Shown: piece by piece, positions 56,960-64,000 of the stretch
Layout of the letters: every line of letters starts with the position of its first letter
How positions within the stretch are numbered: position 1 is the stretch's first letter
Assembly: GCA_037043455.1 (NCBI GenBank)
Contig: JAWPHD010011520.1
Location: forward strand, 19,186 to 83,185
DNA from: Cyrtodaria siliqua
Lineage: Eukaryota; Mollusca; Bivalvia; Adapedonta; Hiatellidae
DNA: 64,000 bases
Reading direction: 5' to 3'
Program-made: the position numbers and the translations under genes
Notes under the pieces: generated by a model
What the model was told of the DNA's origin: nothing
Databases searched by the model: none
The model's input: the letters and a program-made list of their open reading frames with translations, nothing else

Positions 56960-57990
56960 AAGAAATGAAATATTATATTTTGACAATTAGCATGGTTATT
57001 TATATAAAATTATGTAGATATGTTTTAATTTATATGCTTTTTGTAAGAACTGTATTAGTATATTTGTGTATGAGTATACATGTATGTGAGTATGTATTTA
57101 AGGGTTAAGTGTGTGTATGTGCGGATAAGTTTATATATAAAATGTAATACGTTTGAGGCAAAATATTAAGTAGATGTTTAATAAAGTCGCAAGATATTTT
57201 TACTATATAGTGAATACCTTCTCCACGTTAAAAGTTCATATTATTATTCATTGAGATAATGCATACCAGGCTATTGTTATGCATATTTCAGTTTTGTATT
57301 ATTGCTTATTCAAGTCTTAAAATATAACTGTCTTTCATTTTTTTATTATATTATCATATTTGTGCCTCACGGGCAGATGCCTAGTGGATTTGAAATCAAC
57401 TATTCTATTTTATTCTAATATGCTGTCCCAACCATATACATATGCATCTATATAACTTGACCATTACGTTTATATTTGTTTATGAATCTGTCAGTTGCAG
57501 AAGCGTCTCAAACCAAAAATTAATTTTCCATATGGTCCCATTGTATTGTTTTTGTTCGTGGCATAAATGTAAACACAATTTACAACATGTCTGTAGACTT
57601 AAATTCGTCATTGATGAAATATCTGACACAATTAACAACAATCTCATTAAAATCAGACCCTTTATCACGCTACGATACTGTAAGATACTAAGGATCTGAC
57701 AACACTGCATTAGAGGTCACGTCAGATTGACCTTACGATTAGAAAATCAGAGTTCAGCCTACACAATTGCTCGGTAAAGACTGCTTCACTTCGCATGTCG
57801 CGTTTCAGTAAAACGCTGTGGAGCAGTCTACGCTCGGTATCGAGACAATGTCCGCAACTTTTAGCTTATAAAACACAAACTTATTTCGTAGACAAACATA
57901 ACATACCAACCATTATTAAATATTTACTGGAAAAAAAAAGATTGTTTGAAAAAGATTGTTTGACGGAATTTAATAGCGGTACAACAAAAT
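56960..57990. other. LINE 3' flank and non-coding DNA
   Basis: AT-rich, possibly including the LINE 3' untranslated region just after 56,956. Open frames at 57,442-58,010 have no recognisable domain. Confidence 0.4.
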
Positions 57991-58002
57991 TTACCGATTC
58001 GT

Positions 58003-58080
58003 TAGATTGAACCCACACTAGAATTACACTCGCAGGTCAATAGTCGAGTTCGGTACCAACTAAGCTAAGCGGACCAGATG
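58003..58080 (-). mobile_element. tRNA-like SINE head
   Basis: The minus strand has CTTAGCTTAGTTGGTACCG (A-box-like) and GTGTGGGTTCAATC (B-box-like). Stems are incomplete; probably a SINE relic. Confidence 0.4.
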
Positions 58081-58084
58081 TACT

Positions 58085-58750
58085 AAGATTCACTATTTAG
58101 AGCATCTAAAGTCGTAATAATTTCGTAGGAATATATATTTTCAAACACACATGACAGCGCCCATGGTTTTCTTCGTAAACATGCCATTTACTGCATTTCT
58201 TTGAATTGTTTTTATCGTGCAATCCACAGCAATAACACAGGAAGACTTTAACTTTATTCGGATATAGATCTATGTGTTTTATATGGATTTTCGTTTGTTC
58301 AGTTCACTCGAACGTCATCTGAAGTGCATATGAAACGCTCGATTTCATTGGTTGAATTGAGTTGACATTCTCATGAAAATTGATTAGATGAAAGGACGAT
58401 CTGACGTAACCTCCAAGGCAGTGTTGTCAAATCCTATAGCAGAGAGTATCAACGCGTAATTAGTATATGATTTTAATGATATTGAGTTAACAAATATTTA
58501 CTGCGTTGAAGTATTTTTTGTTTTATTTCATGCTTGTGTGGCAGGTATCAAAATATATCGTAATGGTATGACAACGGTGATTATACCCATGCTGTCTAAA
58601 ATGAACCATAGTTATCAAGACAACTTATATCCGTGTAATACAAAAGGGCCGACTCGTTTTCTGACGAATTTCCTGATTAATTCAGTCAGATACTTACAAT
58701 TGACAACAGAAGAATAAGATGTAAGCATTTTTCAGCAGACAATACATAGA
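58085..58750. other. Non-coding, nothing recognised
   Basis: No supported features. Confidence 0.4.
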
Positions 58751-58774
58751 GACTCTAACATGAATTCATGTTTA

Positions 58775-59200
58775 CTGTTGAATTTATTAAACAAGTTGGA
58801 TACAATTATGATGCAATGAGTTTAATAAATTCAACTTTAAATAAGGACGAATGAGAGATTCTATTTATCACATAAAGAACATTTTTGGTTGTAGCCCCCT
58901 TGTAGCTTCCAATATATAACGTTTTCATCTGATGACGTTGTATGTTTTTTATGATGACGTCGTTTGTTGACTCGGTTTTTACCGTACGCAACCGAAAAAC
59001 GAATCTACCTCGTCGATTTCCGTAATCCGGTATTTTAAACAGTTAAGAAAACCAGCGAGGCAATTTTGTTGCAAACCAAGCTGAACGGGAAGGACCGCGA
59101 ACGATAATTCAGCCTCTATTTGCATATTTATTTTACTAGTGTAATATAATAAATATATAGTGTCTTTATTATACTCCCACAACGTAAGTTATGTGATAAA
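58775..59200. mobile_element. Foldback element related to 16,375-16,690
   Basis: Arms gaatttattaaacaagttgg and atgagtttaataaattcaac, followed by tttatcacataaa and, at the far end, cgtaagttatgtgataaa. It shares the parts of the 16.4 kb element but has a longer centre (~260 bp). Confidence 0.55.
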
Positions 59201-59209
59201 ATCAAACTA

Positions 59210-60545
59210 ATTAACTACATCAAAAAACAAAATAGCACAAGTTTTGATATGATTTATATGGAAACTTTGAACACATACCTTCAGCAAATATCAGTAATAT
59301 GCAGCTCGTTTGTATTATATTGATTCGACAAAGACACACCATCATTAATATAACGTAAACTATATAATATTTACGAATACTTGTATGTAAATTAAAACAT
59401 GACATATAATATTGTATAACCTTTGGCACATTAATGTTAAATCACAATTTTATAACAATCTGGTTTTCACAAAACTAGTATATAGATGTTATTTCCAACT
59501 ATGGTAAAATACATTCATCTTTATCATGTGACATAATATAACATAACAAAACCAAAAACGCATGTTGTTAAAACTATTATCATATTTACTGTTTTCTCTT
59601 AGTTTCAAATAGCCTGTCGACTTCATCTACACAAGTAATCTGTTTTTAAATTTTGTTTTTGTCTGAAGTTATTACTTAAGCAATCAGTGGACATCCACTA
59701 ATTTATATAAGACATTTCGGAGGGCCCTGACCACAGTTCCCTAAAACCTAACGTATAAGTGTCCTGAAACAACTAACGACCATTTTGATCTTAAATGCTT
59801 CACTATAAACTATACTTTTCTAATAAACATGATTTCATTTCAGTTTCTGATACATGTGACATTTCGTGCAGACATAATTGTTTACATTGAATGCTCAGGT
59901 GAAAAATGTGAACGATTTTAAAATTGAAACTTATCATAAGATGCTTAATAAAACAGGGTCTTATTTATTGCAACATATATTTACCCTATTTGAATTATAC
60001 GTTAGAGCCGATACATATAATATATTAGACACTATTTATCACGGTAAGTCGAGGTAATGTTTAATAAGATCAATATCTGACAATGTATATCACATCCGAA
60101 AACAACGCAACTATTCAACAATTTTTTTTTTTTAACAATTGAGCAATGAGTAAAACAGACCAGTATATAATAACAATTATCACAATCAAAGTTAATATCA
60201 CAGAGTAGTAATGTGCAATTATGAGTTATGATGAGGTACAGGTCTCACTAAACAGTTATTTCCCTTGCCAGTCACGGTAGGAACTTTCTGGAGCTTAAAA
60301 ATAAAATCTGTGTTATTCGGTTCTTGCTTATTTCTAACAAGATATCCGTGGATTCACATGTCTCGCCTAATGGGGGCTGGACATAAAAATAAAAACGTCA
60401 ATGGTGCTTAAATGAAAGTTTGTAAACATTTTAGTAACTAAAAACAACGGAGTTTGGCGTTTGCTTTTGCTGAGATGACATCTAAGTGCATTTGTTTAAA
60501 AACAAACTGCCATTCTATTAAAAACAAAATGCCATTCTGTTAAAA
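59210..60545. repeat. Flank of IAP locus C, duplicate of 16.0-17.1 kb
   Basis: Ordered matches include acaaagacacaccatcatta (16,061 and 59,329), tttttgtctgaagttattac (16,755 and 59,660), atttatcacggtaagtcgag (a variant at 16,910; 60,029) and catccgaaaacaac (variant at 16,964; 60,093). Non-coding. Confidence 0.7.
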
Positions 60546-61518
60546 ACAAGAGGCCCAAGAGGGCCTGTTTATGCTCTACTTGCTAAAACGGCTCTTATAT
60601 CAAGCGTTGTCGACATAAATTTCCCATCATTATTTTTTTAAAACATTGAAAAAAACAACTGGGATAGGATGGCCTTAGATCGCTCACCTGGTTATCATGG
60701 GCATTAAGTCTGCTGTGTCTAGTCTGGCATGGGTATTTTTTAATTTGTCCCACTTCTTCTATGAATGAAATTTCATAAAAATGGGTGGGGGGTTATATTA
60801 ACATTCTAAACAAATATGGTAAAGATCAGATAAAACATGAAGTAACTACAGATTTAACAAAGGAAAATACAATATAGCATGTTTTAACAAATCAAGGGCC
60901 ATAACCTATCGTTACTAACAATATCTAGGTGGTTTTCGAACTTGTCCAAGATTTTATTGATATTCCACGCTTTGCACAACTAGACATCATACTGAGGCTT
61001 CCTGCCAAATTTTGTAGAAATCCAACAAGCCGTTTAGGAGGAGTAGCGCCGACAAAGAAATTTAAAGTAAAAATGTCAAAGTGCCATAACTCAGCGAACT
61101 GGAACAAAAGCGCAATATGCACAACTAGACATCTAACCGATGCTTCCTGCCAAGTTTCGTCGAAATCCAACAAACGCAAAAGTTGAACCTAAAAATTAGT
61201 AAGTTTTCTGCCCTTTGCTTGGAGGGTCAAGGTCGCTTCCACATTTGCTTTGTCACGTTGCGATGTACCACCCATGATACAACTATAAGCAAAGTTTGAA
61301 AGGTCTAGTGCATACAGTTTGTGAGAAAATGACCTAAACGCAAAAGTTGAACCTAAAAGTTAGTAAGTTATATGCCCTTTGCTTGGAGGGTCAAGGTCAC
61401 TTCAACATTTGCTTTGTCACGTTGCGATGTACCACCCATGATACAACTATAAGCAAAGTTTGTCCGCCGCCGGAAAAGCAACACCTATGTCTCTTTTTTT
61501 CTTCGAAAAGGCGAGACA
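60545..61518 (+). mobile_element. ~970 bp clam-type interspersed element with internal tandem repeat
   Basis: It starts aaaacaagaggcccaagagg, with gcctt.gatcgctcacctg downstream, and ends near ccgccgccggaaaagcaaca, then cgaaaaggcgagacaaaaa. These ends are familiar to me from many clam intergenic repeats (from memory). The interior contains two copies of a ~166 bp unit (cgcaaaagttgaacctaaa to ctataagcaaagttt, at 61,172 and 61,338) and two diverged 'cttcctgccaa.ttt.gt.gaaatccaacaa' blocks. No protein is encoded. It interrupts the locus C flank. Confidence 0.7.
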
Positions 61519-62204
61519 AAAATGTGCAAATATTTTCTCTTTTTTTGTTGCAGGTGACAATAATGGGACAAGTTCATGATTTCATACAGGTTAGGATATG
61601 CCTGAATGCTTCTGAGCCCAGATCTGAGAATCTAATACCGGGTAGTGATACATTTGAAAATGACGGTAAAATGGACAAACTATTGATATTAAAAAAAGCA
61701 AATTGGTCAACCCGGTGTTTTTTGTTGGATATTTCGTGCAACAGACATCAAGTTTCACAAAGAAAATATTTTTAAGAAAATTCATTAAGTTCTACAGTGA
61801 TCCAGATGGGTCCTGCTACATATGCAGAGCTATGTAAAATTAACTGTTTTGTGAGACGTAAAAATACAGTTATATACACATTGGAGCTGAAATTTCTCGA
61901 CCGTCATTTCTTAATGAAATAATAAATGCGCATGTTCAAATAAGGTATTGCATGAAGAAATACATCAAAAGTTCGCGTTAGGTAAAAGGACTAGTTTTGA
62001 AACGTGGGGAAAAATTGGCCCCCAATATTAAAATGTTGAATGGACACAATTGTAATATCTATTTTAGCTACAAATGAACCAAACCATTATTAAATTCATT
62101 ACAAGTAAGTTTAAAGGCTCTAAATAAGGACATTTTTGTTCAGTTTTAGCAGTTTTCAGTCGGGTTTTGGTCTTGAAAGTGTAGAACACGCCTTCAAAAC
62201 ATAA

Positions 62205-62371
62205 TAGGACAAACCATCACATGATTAACGTTGTCAAACTGTCGCTTTATGACAGAAACGCCCGGATTGTTTCCTTGATCAATATCCTACATATGGCACA
62301 TTTCCGTAGAGCGGGAGCACAATCCGGACAGGCAACCATGTGACCACACGGAATAAACACGATACATACTC
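62205..62371 (-). pseudogene. IAP locus C: extra truncated RING exon
   Basis: The minus strand reads CIVFIPCGHMVACPDCAPAL, then RKCAICRILIKETIRAFLS and a stop, equal to the second two-thirds of the RING exon. The first CxxC pair and the upstream coil are missing; the copy is cut at ~62,371 where sequence homologous to the locus B flank resumes. It lies ~600 bp downstream of the complete RING exon on the same strand and cannot form a full RING. Confidence 0.9.
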
Positions 62372-62644
62372 TTTTAGATAAATACAATAAATAAAAATAT
62401 ATTTAAAAGATAAAGTATGATCAATTTACTTAAAACATACACAACTAATTAAAGTAAAATAATACTTTTTGCATTTTGAATGTTTTGGGGGCCACAATAC
62501 CCCACTATCATATCTTGTCCGTTGACATTTTTGCATATTAATTTCCATAAAGAGCGAAACCAACACATTTTTCAAACCAATATCTTTACCTGTCAAAATT
62601 GTTAATAGCATAAATACATGATCACGTCATTTACTCTTTTCAAT

Positions 62645-62757
62645 TTGAATCTACTATTAATGAATATAGGCAAACACGCTCTCCTCGCGATCCATTCATT
62701 TGAATCTACTATTATCATGAATATAGGCAAACACGCTCTCCTCGCGATCCAATACAT
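62645..62757. repeat. ~57 bp direct duplication in locus C flank
   Basis: Two adjacent copies of tttgaatctactatta ... gaatataggcaaacacgctc tcctcgcgatcca; locus B has a single copy at about 19,118-19,175. Confidence 0.85.
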
Positions 62758-62970
62758 CCTTTGAGCAAACAATTGGTACGTGTTTCTTTAAGATACAACT
62801 AATTACAATTACCACGGCTAGATTTAAGTCATATCCCAACAACATATCTAGCTGTGACACATACACAACACAAACTATTATCAGTGAATATGACGGTAAA
62901 GCTGCACAATACCGTAGAGTCCAAACAAGGACGACAAACTATCACATGACAAAACTCTCAGACTGCCGGT

Positions 62971-63167
62971 TTATGATGGAAACGCCCGAATGGTTCCTTT
63001 GATCAATTTCCTACATATGGCGCATTTCCGAAGAGCGGGGGCACAATCCGAACAGGCAACCATGTGACCACAAGGTAGAAACACAATACATGCATCCTTG
63101 TCCATGCATATCTTACACATTATTTGTTCCCGAAGACTCCGGTTCTCTTCAGCCAGAGATCTGAGGT
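62971..63167 (-). CDS. IAP locus C, last exon: RING finger
   Basis: 197 bp with the same acceptor, phase and stop as the locus B RING exon. All eight metal ligands are present (CKIC .. CGH .. AC .. DC .. CAIC) and the end reads KLIKGTIRAFPS (Lys for Thr in B). Near-identity to B across exon and flanks points to a recent segmental duplication. As a C-terminal RING it would supply E3 ligase activity to an IAP whose BIR exons lie beyond the right edge of the window. Confidence 0.9.
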
Positions 63168-63348
63168 CTGAAAAAGATAAAGAAATAACTTTTTAGCAAA
63201 CAAATACACAGTTACTGAACAAAATGAACATTGGCTGCGTCATAACATAACAAAACGTGTTGAAATATTAATATAAGACGTGTATCAAACAGTTTCTATA
63301 ATTGCTTATCTCGTGACAAGTGTATTAAAATATGTAAACAATGCATAC

Positions 63349-63690
63349 CTGCTTTTGATAGTAGGTTACATCTGGAGTGTGATGCTTCCTCTTCCTTTTG
63401 TGATTGTGAGGTTTCCTCTTCCCTTTCTGAAATAATAACATCTAGCACCGGTTGTGTAATTATATAGCCTGGGGTTGTATTTCCATTTCCTGATTCTTTT
63501 CCATTTCTTGATGCATTTCCTGATTCTTTTCCATTTCTTGATGCATTTCCTGATTCTTTTCCATTTCTTGATCCATTTCCTGATGCTTTTCCATTGCCTG
63601 ATGCATTTCCATTGCTTGACGTATTTCCATTTCCTGATGCTTTTCCATTGTGATTTGCCATCATTGCTTCCGCTGTAAGGGATCTGTTTC
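63349..63690 (-). CDS. IAP locus C, low-complexity repeat exon
   Basis: The acceptor TTGTACAG precedes 63,690 and the donor GTATGC follows 63,349, with phases as in locus B. It starts NRSLTAEAMMANHNGKASGN, missing B's EIVLDDNQHR segment. It then carries ASGNGN-type hexamers and a 30-bp unit coding ESGNASRNGK in about three copies. It ends with TTPGYIITQPVLDVIISERE and the polar tail. The frame is open throughout, so the exon looks functional despite the repeat rearrangement. Upstream exons are outside the window. Confidence 0.8.
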
Positions 63691-63694
63691 CTGT

Positions 63695-64000
63695 ACAACA
63701 TACATGAAAATTTAGAAATGGATTGATGTTACTGCATTGAAATCGTGCAATCCCTCATAGAGTCAATACATCAATGTTATATGCAAAGAAAATATTTCTC
63801 TAGAGATAAACATGTTAATTATTGTGTATGGTTAGGGACAATAACATTCCTCCATTGGTTATATCAGTTACGTTATATATCGTCCTGTTTTTTAGAAATA
63901 ATGCAAAATGGCATGGAATGTAGTTTTGTGCAAGCATGTTTTGTGTATGTTATCTTCCTTCTCCTGTTGCATCGTTTTGACTGAATACTGAAGGTTTCAT
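63695..64000. other. IAP locus C intron start; empty site for the 7 kb element
   Basis: Collinear with locus B on both sides of its 7 kb insertion. tgcattgaaatc..agagtc.ata matches the left flank (20,205-20,245), and tcaatgttatat..aatgcaaaatggcatggaat matches the right flank (27,245-27,330). The junction lies at about 63,766-63,771. Confidence 0.8.

Noticed and set aside
57795..58010. 71-codon frame starting MSRFSKTLWSSL
   Set aside because: No recognisable domain and it ends at a SINE head; coding evidence is insufficient.
61347..61775. 142-codon open frame
   Set aside because: It begins inside the non-coding clam-type repeat and runs into unrelated flank; no domain.

Overview
The window looks like nuclear DNA of a bivalve mollusc, probably a heterodont clam. 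It is AT-rich and intron-bearing. It carries inhibitor-of-apoptosis (IAP) genes of the kind known to be expanded in bivalves, is crowded with non-LTR retrotransposons and foldback elements, and contains repeat types I recall from clam genomes: the interspersed element starting 'caagaggcccaagagggcc' at 60.5 kb and the ~160 bp repeat with 'gttccataactctgta' near 38 kb. Taxonomy is inferred from these features only. There are no bacterial genes, rRNA genes, CRISPR arrays or convincing functional tRNAs.

Layout. 0-8.1 kb: a degraded coding remnant, a ~50 bp minisatellite, a tRNA-derived SINE, and a ~2 kb tandem duplication that carries the same small terminal exon twice (intact in copy 1, frameshifted in copy 2). 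8.1-10.4 kb: an LTR-retrotransposon-like scrap and a broken IAP relic (locus A, minus strand). 12.5-13.05 kb: an unusual array of two alternating short palindromes. 14-18.5 kb: dispersed repeats and the downstream flank of IAP locus B. 19.4-30.5 kb: IAP locus B on the minus strand, with a long first exon (putative membrane segment, complete BIR, first half of a second BIR), the rest of BIR 2, an exon of Gly-Asn-rich short repeats, and a C-terminal RING exon. Its large intron holds a ~7 kb element (20,246-27,244) with long imperfect terminal inverted repeats, an integrase-transposon-like N-terminal exon and a Ulp1-like cysteine protease ORF. 31-46 kb: foldback elements, SINE heads, minisatellites and LINE fragments.

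46.5-57 kb: one plus-strand LINE split by a Penelope-like reverse-transcriptase element, a ~5.4 kb CR1/L2-type LINE and smaller repeats. 58.7-64 kb: a segmental duplicate of the locus B 3' part (locus C), with the repeat and RING exons, an extra truncated RING copy and an inserted clam-type repeat. Locus C also serves as an 'empty site' for the 7 kb element of locus B.

How it works together. Only the IAP exons (B, and the C exons whose upstream part lies beyond the window) look like host genes under selection; BIR plus RING suggests an E3 ubiquitin ligase that restrains cell death or acts in innate immunity. Most of the rest is mobile DNA, and the paralogous B and C copies allow the insertions to be ordered in time.
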